Shown: positions 8,939-17,329 of the stretch, piece by piece | Numbering within the stretch: position 1 is the first letter of the stretch | Layout: every line of letters begins with the position of its first letter | NCBI RefSeq assembly: GCF_014654365.1 | Contig: NZ_BNAY01000002.1 | Span: forward strand, 310,001 to 374,000 | Length of the DNA: 64,000 bases | Reading direction: 5' to 3' | From: Amycolatopsis oliviviridis | GTDB lineage: Bacteria > Actinomycetota > Actinomycetes > Mycobacteriales > Pseudonocardiaceae | Notes under the pieces: model-generated | The model's database searches: none | What the model was told of the DNA's origin: nothing | What the model saw: the letters and a program-made list of their open reading frames with translations, nothing else | Position numbers and translations under genes: made by a program

Positions 8939-9188
8939 ATCCCGCATTCAGAGGACTAATTGCGATCAGGCGGAGGTGCGCGGCACGCATTTAGAGGACG
9001 AAATGCATGGAGAGCCGCGCGCGTCTAGCAGTGGGAACGTCCACAGTCAACACATCGGGCGGTAACTGGCATCGTTCTCGGGTGCCACTGGCACCGAGCC
9101 AGTATCCGCGCCACAACGTTGTCGGGAGGCGGGGTGCGGGGCCACGGTGGAGATCGTCTTCGCAAGCCCCGAACAAGGTGGTGACCCC
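8939..9188. other. 250-bp regulatory spacer between the LuxR and SARP genes
   Basis: No gene is supported here. It holds the two imperfect GCATT-type hairpins described separately (8943-9007), a perfect 10-bp palindrome ACAACGTTGT at 9113-9122, and a small inverted repeat TGGC-ACCGA-GCCA near 9089-9101. It must contain the SARP promoter if that gene is not read through from the LuxR gene. I cannot assign -10 and -35 boxes reliably. Confidence 0.5.
8943..9007. repeat. Two copies of a 22-bp imperfect palindrome
   Basis: Copies at 8943-8964 and 8986-9007 match at 18 of 22 positions and share CGCATT-AGAGGAC-AA-TGC. Each copy can fold on itself (GCATT with AATGC), with AGAGGA near the middle. Spacing is 43 bp from start to start. 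They lie just past the LuxR stop codon, so they may act as a terminator pair, a binding site or a dispersed intergenic repeat. I have seen this type of element in Amycolatopsis-like intergenic DNA but cannot verify that here. Confidence 0.6.
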
Positions 9189-11576
9189 GTGCGTTTCGAT
9201 CTACTCGGCCCCTTCAACGTCGTGCACGACGGACGTCCGGTCGTGCTGCGCGGGGCGACCCAGCGGGCCGTGCTCGCCTATCTCCTGTTACGCCACAACG
9301 AGGTCATCGCCACCAGCACCCTGCTGCAGGCGATCTGGGCGGACGAGATCCCCGCGACCGCGCGCAAGATGGTGCAGAACGCCGTTTCGGGGCTGCGCGC
9401 CACGCTGGCCCAGCGCACCGGCGCCGAGCAGGCGATGCTGCTCACCCACGCCCCCGGTTACCTGCTGCGCGTCGACAGCGACCAGGTCGACGTCTCCCGG
9501 TTCCGGCGTCTCGCCGCCGAAGGCCGGACGGCGCAGGCGGGTGGCGACGTCGACCAGGCCGTCTCGGCGTACCGCGACGCGCTCGCGCTGTGGCGTGGCC
9601 CGGTGCTCGCCGACCTCACCGAGACCGGCGTCGTGTGGCCCGAGCTGGTCGCGCTGGAGGACCAGCGGATCGCCGTCCACGAGGATCTCTTCGGGCTGGA
9701 GCTGGACCGGGGGCACCACCACGAGGTGCTCACCGACCTGCGCGGGATGGCGGAGGCCAACCCGAACCGCGAGCGGCTCAACGCCCAGCTGATGACCGCG
9801 CTCTACCGCTGCGGCCGCCACGTCGACGCCCTCGAGGTCTACCGCGCGACGCGCGCCAGCCTCGCCGAGGGCCTCGGCCTGGAACCGGGCAAGGAACTGC
9901 GCGAGCTGGAGCGCGCGATCCTCCAGCACGACGAAACCCTGCTCACCCGGCGCCCGGACCCGGCGCCGCGGCCCGCACCCGAGCCGGCGGCCGAGCCCGC
10001 CCCGGTGGCCGAGCCGCTGCCGTTCACGCCCGCCCCGGTGATCGCCCTGCCCCGGTCCGAGCCCGTCGAGAGCGAGCGCAAGCCGGTCGTCGCGATCGGT
10101 GTCGCCCTCGCCGCCACCCCGGACGACGACCCCGAAGAGGCCGTCGCGGTGCAAGCACGGCTGCGGACCGTCGTCGAGGAAGAGGCGCTCGCCGCGGGTG
10201 CGCATCTGCCCGGGGAATCGGGTCCGGTCGTGCTGGCCCTGTTCGGTCTCCCCCGCACCGATGACGACGACGCCGTCCACGCGACCCGGACCGCGCTGCG
10301 GATCCACGACCGGCTGGTCACAGCGGGCATCGCCACCCAGATCGGCGTCGACAGCGGCGACGTCCTCGTCGAGTTCACCGCCGCCGGTCCCGGTCAGGTG
10401 GCGGGTCCCGTGCTGGACCGCTGTGTCCGCTCGGCGCTGCGCGCGCCGGAAGGCCGGATCCGGGTGTCGGACGCGGTCCGCGAGGCCTCCGAACCCGCCG
10501 TGGTGCACGAGGCATCGGAGGACTCCCCTGGTTGGTGGCACGCCGTTTCCGTCCGCCAGCACCCGGTTGCGGAGCCCGCCGATCCAGGTGGCTTCGTCGG
10601 CCGTGACCACGACCTGGATCTGCTGAACCACCTTCTCGGCTTCGTCGAGCGCGGCGGCCGCCCGCATCGGGTGACGGTGCTCGGCGAGCCCGGGATCGGC
10701 AAGACCCGGCTCCTCGCCGAGTTCGCCGAGACCCTGTCCGAACAGCCCCGGATCCGGGTGCTGGACGCCGGTGCCGACGTCGCCGAAGCGTTCGCCGTCG
10801 TCCCGGGCCTGCTCCCCCAGACCGCCTCGCGGCTGCGCACCGAGGGCGGCGACTCCGCGCTCCGGGCGGCCGCCGGCGAACTGACCGCCTACGGCCCGCT
10901 GGTGGTGCTGGCCGACGACCTGCACCGCGCTGACGTCGAGACCCGGGACGCCGTCGACCGGCTCGGGGAAGCCTGTGCGGGGCTGCCGGTCCTGATCGTC
11001 GCGTCCGCCCGGCCCGGGCTGCTGGAAGCCGAACACGGCGAACGCTGCGGGACGACGGTCAGCCTCGCCCCGCTTTCCGACGACGCCGTCGGCAAACTGC
11101 TCGACAAGCTCCTTCCCGGCACCGCCCGGCTCATCCGCGGCAGGCAGGAACTGATCGGCAGGATCGGCGGGAACCCCCGCTTCGCGCACGCGTACGCCCA
11201 GGAGGTGCACGGCAGGACCACCCCGTTTCCGGGACTGGGCCAGGCGATGACACCCCCGCTCGTCCGCCGGACCCTCGCCGCGCAGCTCGACAACCTGCCC
11301 GCCACCGAGAAATCCCTCCTGAAGGCGGCCAGCCTCGCCGGGGACGCGTTCACCGCCGAGGACGTCGCCGCCGTCTGCGGCCGGGACACCGCCGAGATCG
11401 AGGGCACGCTCTCCCGGCTCGCGAGCCTTTCGGTGCTGCGCCGCGAGGACGACGACGCCGGCTACACCTTCCGCCGCGCGACCCTGCGGGAGCTGGTCTA
11501 CCAGCGGATCCCGCGCGCGACCCGCACCGCGCTGCTGCGCCGTCCGGTCCCGCGCCGCGTCGAGGCCCTCGCCTGA
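9189..11576 (+). CDS. SARP/AfsR-like regulator with cyclase-like insert and AAA ATPase
   Basis: 795 aa from the GTG at 9189, which has AAGGTG 8 bp upstream and the usual SARP beginning VRFDLLGPF; a GTG at 9147 would add 14 residues. Domains in order: OmpR-like winged helix (1-90), BTAD (about 97-245), a Pro/Glu-rich linker (255-296), a degenerate class III nucleotide-cyclase-like domain (about 298-430, with GPVVLALFGLP and IGVDSGDV), then an AAA/NB-ARC-type ATPase with intact Walker A GEPGIGKT (about residue 500) and VVLADDLHRAD. The cyclase part lacks the metal-binding aspartates expected after the VxVLFAD-type strand, so it is probably a ligand or scaffold domain. SARPs activate secondary-metabolite operons, and the convergent PKS operon is the likely target. 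Confidence 0.9.
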   Translation: MRFDLLGPFNVVHDGRPVVLRGATQRAVLAYLLLRHNEVIATSTLLQAIWADEIPATARKMVQNAVSGLRATLAQRTGAEQAMLLTHAPGYLLRVDSDQVDVSRFRRLAAEGRTAQAGGDVDQAVSAYRDALALWRGPVLADLTETGVVWPELVALEDQRIAVHEDLFGLELDRGHHHEVLTDLRGMAEANPNRERLNAQLMTALYRCGRHVDALEVYRATRASLAEGLGLEPGKELRELERAILQHDETLLTRRPDPAPRPAPEPAAEPAPVAEPLPFTPAPVIALPRSEPVESERKPVVAIGVALAATPDDDPEEAVAVQARLRTVVEEEALAAGAHLPGESGPVVLALFGLPRTDDDDAVHATRTALRIHDRLVTAGIATQIGVDSGDVLVEFTAAGPGQVAGPVLDRCVRSALRAPEGRIRVSDAVREASEPAVVHEASEDSPGWWHAVSVRQHPVAEPADPGGFVGRDHDLDLLNHLLGFVERGGRPHRVTVLGEPGIGKTRLLAEFAETLSEQPRIRVLDAGADVAEAFAVVPGLLPQTASRLRTEGGDSALRAAAGELTAYGPLVVLADDLHRADVETRDAVDRLGEACAGLPVLIVASARPGLLEAEHGERCGTTVSLAPLSDDAVGKLLDKLLPGTARLIRGRQELIGRIGGNPRFAHAYAQEVHGRTTPFPGLGQAMTPPLVRRTLAAQLDNLPATEKSLLKAASLAGDAFTAEDVAAVCGRDTAEIEGTLSRLASLSVLRREDDDAGYTFRRATLRELVYQRIPRATRTALLRRPVPRRVEALA

Positions 11577-11599
11577 GGGTTCCCGACCGGGCCCGAAGA

Positions 11600-11709
11600 C
11601 GTGACTCGCGTGATTAAAGCCGGAACTCGCGTGATCGGACGAGTTCCGGCTCCGGTCACGCGAGTCACGGCTCCAATCACGTGAGTCACGGGCTTCAAGC
11701 ACGCGAGTT
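11600..11709. repeat. Array of five ACTCGCGTGA-type units in direct and inverted order
   Basis: ACTCGCGTGA occurs at 11604-11613 and 11625-11634. Its inverse TCACGCGAGT is at 11656-11665, with variants at 11677-11686 and 11700-11709. The units are about 21-23 bp apart within each orientation. CGTGACTCGCGTGA (11600-11613) pairs perfectly with 11656-11669, and CCGGAACTCG (11620-11629) with 11640-11649, so the region can form nested hairpins. It lies between the convergent SARP and YqcI/YcgG genes. Confidence 0.75.
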
Positions 11710-11730
11710 CCGTGTCTGGTCACAACGAAA

Positions 11731-11760
11731 AGCCCCCGGTCACCGAAGTGGCCGGGGGCT
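11731..11760. terminator. Bidirectional intrinsic terminator between convergent genes
   Basis: AGCCCCCGGTCAC (11731-11743) pairs with GTGGCCGGGGGCT (11748-11760) with one G-T pair, closing a CGAA tetraloop. A-rich sequence before and CTTT after make it usable from both strands. It serves the SARP gene from the left and the biosynthetic operon from the right. Confidence 0.9.
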
Positions 11761-11778
11761 CTTTCGCGGCGGGAGGGG

Positions 11779-12483
11779 TCAGCCGGTGGGGCGCTGCATC
11801 ACGTCCGAGGTGTACTTGACCGACGAGGGCTCGTGCCGCGAGGTGAACGGGCACTTCCAGTCCTCTTCGGTCATCCGCCCGGAGAAGTGGCGGGACGGCA
11901 TCTGGTACTCGTAGGTGGTGAAGCTCGGGTTGACCGAGCCGTTGTTGGTCGTCTCGCGTTTGCGGATCGCGTCCTGCATCGAGAAGAACTTGTCCCCCAG
12001 CAGCATGAACTGCATCAGCGAGTTGAACGCGATCGCCGGCCGCGAGAACCGGCGGCTCGCCCGGGACGAGCCCGGGTGCATGCCGACGACGAAGAACGAG
12101 TGCCCGGCGACGTGGAAGCCGAAGTTCGGTTCGTTCGGGTCCGAGGTGGCACCCTCGTCGAGGCCGTAGGTGCGGCTGTCGATGTCGTGGATGAGCTGGA
12201 GATGGCGCCACAGCAGGCGTTCGTACTCCTCCTCGTCGAGAACCCCGCCGGGTTCCTCGAAAGTCGACACGAAGGTGCGGAAACTCTTGTCCGACAAGGT
12301 GGATCGGATGCCGCGGGCGTAGCCGAGCATGTCGCGGTAGTGGGCACGCGCCGATTCCGGATCCCCCAGCGCCGGGTAGTGGCCGTGGACGATCGAGCCC
12401 TTCTTCAACGCCGCGCGAGCGCCGAGACAGCTGAACTCCGTGGTCTGGATGAACGCTTCGAGCTCCGCTTTCGGGTCGCTCAT
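11779..12483 (-). CDS. YqcI/YcgG-family protein (putative heme-dependent N-oxygenase)
   Basis: 234 aa. The family signature is clear: FGFHVAGHSFFVVGMHPGSS followed by RASRRFSRPAIAFNS (about residues 128-160), plus later FSGRMTEEDWKCPF. The family includes GntA, a heme enzyme reported to N-hydroxylate a guanidino compound in guanitoxin biosynthesis; most members are uncharacterised. Here it is the last gene of the PKS operon, its ATG overlapping the stop of the phosphopantetheinyl transferase gene by 4 bp (ATGA). A tailoring oxidation of a nitrogen in the polyketide or its starter would fit, but no guanidine or amino precursor gene is visible in the window. An alternative is a self-protection or housekeeping role. 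Confidence 0.75.
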   Translation of the reverse strand: MSDPKAELEAFIQTTEFSCLGARAALKKGSIVHGHYPALGDPESARAHYRDMLGYARGIRSTLSDKSFRTFVSTFEEPGGVLDEEEYERLLWRHLQLIHDIDSRTYGLDEGATSDPNEPNFGFHVAGHSFFVVGMHPGSSRASRRFSRPAIAFNSLMQFMLLGDKFFSMQDAIRKRETTNNGSVNPSFTTYEYQMPSRHFSGRMTEEDWKCPFTSRHEPSSVKYTSDVMQRPTG

Positions 12484-13238
12484 TTCACTCCGCCTTTCCG
12501 GTGCTCCCCGGCCGTGCGCTGCCTGCCGGGAAGCCAGTCGAAGGCGCGCACGGTGACCGGGCGCGCCGGGACGGCCAGCGCGGCCGCGTGGCCGGCGCCG
12601 GCGTCCAGTTCCGTGATCGTCCACTCAGGACGGTCGTCGAAGACGACTTCGCCGCCGGTGAGGGTGAACGAGGGCCCCGGCAGGCCGGCGAGGCCGATGC
12701 CGTCGACCTTGAGATAGGCCTCCTTGCAGGTCCAGTACCGGAAAAAGGTCAGCGGCTCGTGTACGGCGGCGGCCTCCTCCGGACGCAGCGTCCGCGCGGC
12801 CAGGCCGTCGTGGTCGACCGCCCGGACCTCTTCGACGTCCACGCCGACCCGGACCCCGGCGGTGACCGCGACCAGCGCCAGCGCGCCGGAGCGGGACAGG
12901 CTGAACTCGATCCCCGTCTCGCCCGCCAGTGCCGGACGATCGCCGTCGCGTGTGAACCGCAGCGCGGACGGCGGGATGCCAGTGTAGGAGGCGAGGACGT
13001 CGCGCAGGGCGACGTGCGAGGCCAGGAACCGGGCCCGTTCCTCGTCCACCGTGATGGCGGCCGCCCGGCGCAGCTCGTCTTCGGAGAGCGCGCCGAGCAG
13101 GCCGTAGACCTCGGCCGAGCCCGGGGCGAGCACCCGAGCAAGAGGGATCCGCCACACGTGCGCGTCCCGGCCGGGGCGGAGCCGTTCGCCCAGCGCGCCC
13201 GAAGGCTGTTTCCAGGCCGAGAACCACTGCGTGGTCAT
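12480..13238 (-). CDS. Sfp-type 4'-phosphopantetheinyl transferase
   Basis: 252 aa. It converts apo- to holo-ACP by moving phosphopantetheine from CoA to the ACP serine. The Mg-binding motif GVDVEEVR (about residues 130-137) and WTCKEAYLKVDGIGL (about 171-185) are both intact. These are the two signatures of Sfp-like enzymes that act on PKS and NRPS carriers. The ATG at 13238 overlaps the upstream thioesterase stop by 4 bp; the longer frame to 13349 runs inside the thioesterase gene and is not a plausible start. A dedicated transferase in the operon fits the many ACPs of this cluster plus the free-standing one. Confidence 0.93.
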   Translation of the reverse strand: MTTQWFSAWKQPSGALGERLRPGRDAHVWRIPLARVLAPGSAEVYGLLGALSEDELRRAAAITVDEERARFLASHVALRDVLASYTGIPPSALRFTRDGDRPALAGETGIEFSLSRSGALALVAVTAGVRVGVDVEEVRAVDHDGLAARTLRPEEAAAVHEPLTFFRYWTCKEAYLKVDGIGLAGLPGPSFTLTGGEVVFDDRPEWTITELDAGAGHAAALAVPARPVTVRAFDWLPGRQRTAGEHRKGGVK

Positions 13239-13977
13239 CGGCCCAGCTTCCGCTGGATCACCGCGAGCAGCTCCGGTACGCGCTGTTCGAGGTAGAAGTG
13301 CCCGCCCGGGTAGGTGACCATCGTCGAGTCGGCGGAGAGTTCGAGCCACGCCGCGAGTTCGTCCAGATCGGCCCGCGGGTCGCGGTCGCCGCCGAACACG
13401 GTCAGCGACACCGGCAACCGCTCCCCCGGCAAGTGCCGGTAGGTCTCGTTGACCGCCAGATCGGCCCGCATCAGCGGCAGGAACATCGCCAGCAGTTCCC
13501 GTTCGCGCCGCAGGACGCCCGGCAGCCCGCCGAGCGCGTGGAGTTCGGCGGCGAGCCGCTCGTCCGGCAGGTCCCGCAGCTGGAGCCGGGTGTCGGGCAG
13601 CTGCGGCGCCGCCCTGCCCGAGACGAACAGGTGCTTCGGCAGCGTGGCCCCGCGCTCGGCGAGCCTGCGGGTGAGCAGGTACGCGGTCAGGGCGCCGACG
13701 CTGTGCCCGAAGAACGCGAAGTCCCCGGTCAGCGCGTCACCGAGACCGTCGATGGCCGCCTCGACCAGGCTTTCGACGTCGCCGTGCGGTGTCTCGCGGC
13801 CGCGTTCGGCCCGGCCTGGCAGCTGGACCGGCAGGACGGCCAGGTCGTCGCCGGCCGCGGAGACCCATTCCCGGTAGACCGCCGCGCTCGCTCCCGCGTG
13901 CGGGAAGCAAAACAGCCTCGTCGCGCTGCCCGGCGGGATCCCGCCGGGCAGCCAGGGCCGCGCCGTGATCGGTTTGG

Positions 13978-13981
<4 letters not shown>
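13235..13981 (-). CDS. Type II thioesterase (RifR/GrsT-like alpha/beta hydrolase)
   Basis: 248 aa. The beginning LFCFPHAGASAAVYREW is typical of stand-alone thioesterases of PKS/NRPS clusters. The nucleophile elbow FFGHSVGAL lies near residue 93, and the catalytic His is in PGGHFYLEQ near residue 230. Type II enzymes remove stalled or wrong acyl groups from ACPs. Because none of the visible PKS proteins ends in a thioesterase domain, this protein could also take part in product release; that is inference. It occupies the position right after fkbH where an O-methyltransferase gene is found in the ansamitocin and related cassettes. Both ends overlap neighbours by 4 bp. Confidence 0.92.
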
Positions 13982-15032
<1,051 letters not shown>

Positions 15033-15036
<4 letters not shown>

Positions 15037-16172
15037 CCCGACACCTCCCGGTACGCCTCGTCCGCGATGGTCAGCTCCTGGATCTGGGTGCTGCCCTCGA
15101 TGATCTCCATGACTTTCGCGTCGCGGTACAGCCGCGCCACCGGGTAATCCGGTCCGCAGCCGTTCGCGCCGTGGATCTGGACCGCGTCCGAAGCCGCCTT
15201 GGCCGCGGCCGTGGACGCGAAGTACTTGGCCACCCAGGTCGCCATGATGGTCGCCGGGTCGCCCGCGTCCTTGAGCCGTCCCGCCTTCTCGCACAGCAGG
15301 CGCCCGGCGTCACGCGCGGTGACCATTTCGCTGATCTTGGCGCGGATCTGCGGCAGGTCCCGCAGCAGCCCGCCGCCGGCCGATCGCGCCGAGGTGTAGG
15401 CGGCCGACGCGGCCAGCGCCGCCCGCACGATCCCGACCGAACCGCACGCCACGCTGTAGCGCCCGAGATCGAGCGCTCCGGTCATCACCGTTCCCGCGGC
15501 CCAGCCCGGCGGCCCGACCAGCGCGGACGGGTCGAGCCGGACGTCGTCGAACTCGATGGTCGCCAGCATGCTCGCGGTGGTGCCGAGCATGTGCCGGACC
15601 GGGGTCACCCGGACGCCCGGGTAGTCCGAGGGCACCAGGAACGCGCTCATCCCGGTGGCCGTGCCGGCGAACACCAGCAGCAGCCCGGCGACCTGGCCGC
15701 CGGTGATCCAGGTCTTGCGCCCCCGCAGTGTCCAGACGCCGTTCTCGGCGACCGCCGTCGTCCCCGCGGCGGTCGAGTCACTGCCGCTGAAATCCGGTTC
15801 GGACAGGCAGAACGCGCCCAGGGTCGTACCTTCGGACAAGGCGGGCAGCCAGCTGCCGCGCTGCTCGTCGTCGCCCCAGCGCTGCACCGTCGCGGTCACC
15901 ATGGTGTGCACGGTGAGCAGGCTGCGCAGCGACGAACACCCGCGGCCGACCTCCTCGTGCAGCCGCCCGAGGGTGACCATGTCCAGCCCGGCGCCGCCCG
16001 CTTCGGCGGGGAGGAACGGGGCCCACAGTCCCAGCTCCCCCACCCGCCGCAGCACGTCACCGGGGATGTGCTCGGCCCGGTCCCACGCGTCCGCGTGCGG
16101 GCCGACCTCCTCGTCGACGAAACGCCCGACCACCTCGACTCCCACGCTTTCGGGCCGTGTCCTCGCCCTCAT
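15033..16172 (-). CDS. fkbI: FkbI-like acyl-ACP dehydrogenase of the hydroxymalonyl-ACP pathway
   Basis: 379 aa, acyl-CoA dehydrogenase fold. Signatures are CLSEPDFSGSDS (about residue 121), KTWITGGQ and the C-terminal IIEGSTQIQELTIAD, with the usual Glu. In methoxymalonyl-ACP cassettes FkbI works with FkbK to oxidise glyceryl-ACP stepwise to hydroxymalonyl-ACP. The exact split between the two is from family knowledge. Ribosome site GGGGAG precedes the ATG at 16172. It lies 14 bp after the ACP gene and overlaps fkbH by 4 bp. Its sequence is unlike the three dehydrogenases of the left operon, so a recent local duplication is unlikely. Confidence 0.92.
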
Positions 16173-16186
16173 GTCTTTCTCCCCGT

Positions 16187-16438
16187 TCAGTGCGCGGCCG
16201 CGGCGGTGCGCCGCTCGACCAGCTCGGTCATCCGCGTGACGCTGCGGAAGTTGTCCAGCTTCAGCTCCTCGTTGGGGATCCGCGTGGCGAACGCCTTCTC
16301 GATGAACATGACCAGCTCCATCGCGAACAGGGAGTTCACGAAACCCAGTGCGAAGATGTCCTGTTCGTCGGTGAACGACAGGCTGGGGAACTTCGCCCCG
16401 ATGAAGGCGCGGATCTCGCCGCGGACGTCCTGCGACAT
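16187..16438 (-). CDS. fkbJ: Free-standing acyl carrier protein (FkbJ-like)
   Basis: 83 aa, the usual size of a discrete ACP. The phosphopantetheine attachment site is Ser in GFVNSLFAMELV (about residue 36). This differs from the GFDSL motif of the modular ACPs, as in other cassette ACPs that carry glyceryl and hydroxymalonyl groups. It stands between the FkbK- and FkbI-like genes, the same order as asm13-asm16 in the ansamitocin cluster. A ribosome site GAGAGG precedes the ATG at 16438. Its extender unit must be passed to a PKS acyltransferase; candidates are the AT of the 978-aa KS-AT protein and the atypical AT of module M5. Confidence 0.92.
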   Translation of the reverse strand: MSQDVRGEIRAFIGAKFPSLSFTDEQDIFALGFVNSLFAMELVMFIEKAFATRIPNEELKLDNFRSVTRMTELVERRTAAAAH

Positions 16439-16483
16439 GGTGGATGCCTCTCTCGTAAAAGGAAGATGGTCGTCGGCCGCGGG

Positions 16484-17329
16484 TCAGCCGCTGTAGTTGT
16501 AGAAACCCTTGCCGCTCTTGCGGCCGTGCAGCCCGGCCGCGGTCATCTGCTTGAGCAGCGGGCAGGGGCGGTACTTGCTGTCGTTGAACTCGTCGTAGAG
16601 CACCTCGACGCTGTAGAGGATCGTGTCGACGCCGATCAGGTCGGCGGTCTCGAGCGGGCCCATCGGGTGCCCGAAGCAGCCGCGGAAGACCTCGTCGACC
16701 GTCTCCGCGTCCGCGACTCCCTCATGGACGAGGAAAGCGGCCTCGTTGACGGTGAGCATGAGCACGCGGTTGGAGACGAATCCGGAGGCGTCGTTGACCG
16801 GGATCGGCTTCTTCCCCATCGACAGCAGCAGCTCGCGGACGATGTCCTTCGTGGACTCGCTGGTGTGGTAGCCGGGGATGAACTCGCACGACGGCTTCAT
16901 CGGCACGGGGTTCATGAAGTGGACGCCCATCACCTTGTCCTGGCGCTGGGTGAGCGCGGCGACCTTGGTGATCGGGATGGCGGAGGTGTTGACGACGAAC
17001 ACGGTGTCGACCTTGCAGGCCTCGTCGAGTTTCGGGTAGAGCCGGGACTTCAGGTCCCAGTTCTCGGTGATGTTCTCGATCACGACCTCGGCCTCGGCGA
17101 GGAGTTCGAGCTCGGTGCCGAAGGTGATCCGGCCGAGTACGGCCTCCGCGTCGATCTCCGGGCCGCCGAGCATGCGGCTCATCCGGCATTCGAGCTCGAT
17201 CCGGTCGCGGGCGTCGGCCAGCTTGCCCGGGTCGACGTCGATGAGCACGGCCTCGTGCCCGCTGGTGGCGAGATTCTGCGCGACCCCGGTGCCCATCACA
17301 CCGGCGCCGACGACTCCGACGAGGGTCAT
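16484..17329 (-). CDS. fkbK: FkbK-like 3-hydroxyacyl dehydrogenase of the hydroxymalonyl-ACP pathway
   Basis: 281 aa, the length of 3-hydroxybutyryl-CoA dehydrogenases. The N-terminal Rossmann motif GVVGAGVMGTGVAQ (residues 5-18) binds NAD. MGVHFMNPVPMKP and the C-terminal GRKSGKGFYNY are family signatures. In this setting the enzyme oxidises the hydroxyl of glyceryl-ACP. The start has a perfect ribosome site (AAGGAGG) inside the end of the KS-AT gene, whose TGA overlaps the ATG by 4 bp. That tight join ties the KS-AT protein to the extender-unit cassette. The order fkbK-J-I-H is the usual cassette order, but no fkbG-type O-methyltransferase follows. Confidence 0.92.
   Translation of the reverse strand: MTLVGVVGAGVMGTGVAQNLATSGHEAVLIDVDPGKLADARDRIELECRMSRMLGGPEIDAEAVLGRITFGTELELLAEAEVVIENITENWDLKSRLYPKLDEACKVDTVFVVNTSAIPITKVAALTQRQDKVMGVHFMNPVPMKPSCEFIPGYHTSESTKDIVRELLLSMGKKPIPVNDASGFVSNRVLMLTVNEAAFLVHEGVADAETVDEVFRGCFGHPMGPLETADLIGVDTILYSVEVLYDEFNDSKYRPCPLLKQMTAAGLHGRKSGKGFYNYSG

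Noticed and set aside
9007..9792. Plus-strand frame 9007-9792 overlapping the SARP start
   Set aside because: It is in a different frame from the clear SARP domain sequence and has shadow-type composition (Arg/Ser/Pro-rich).
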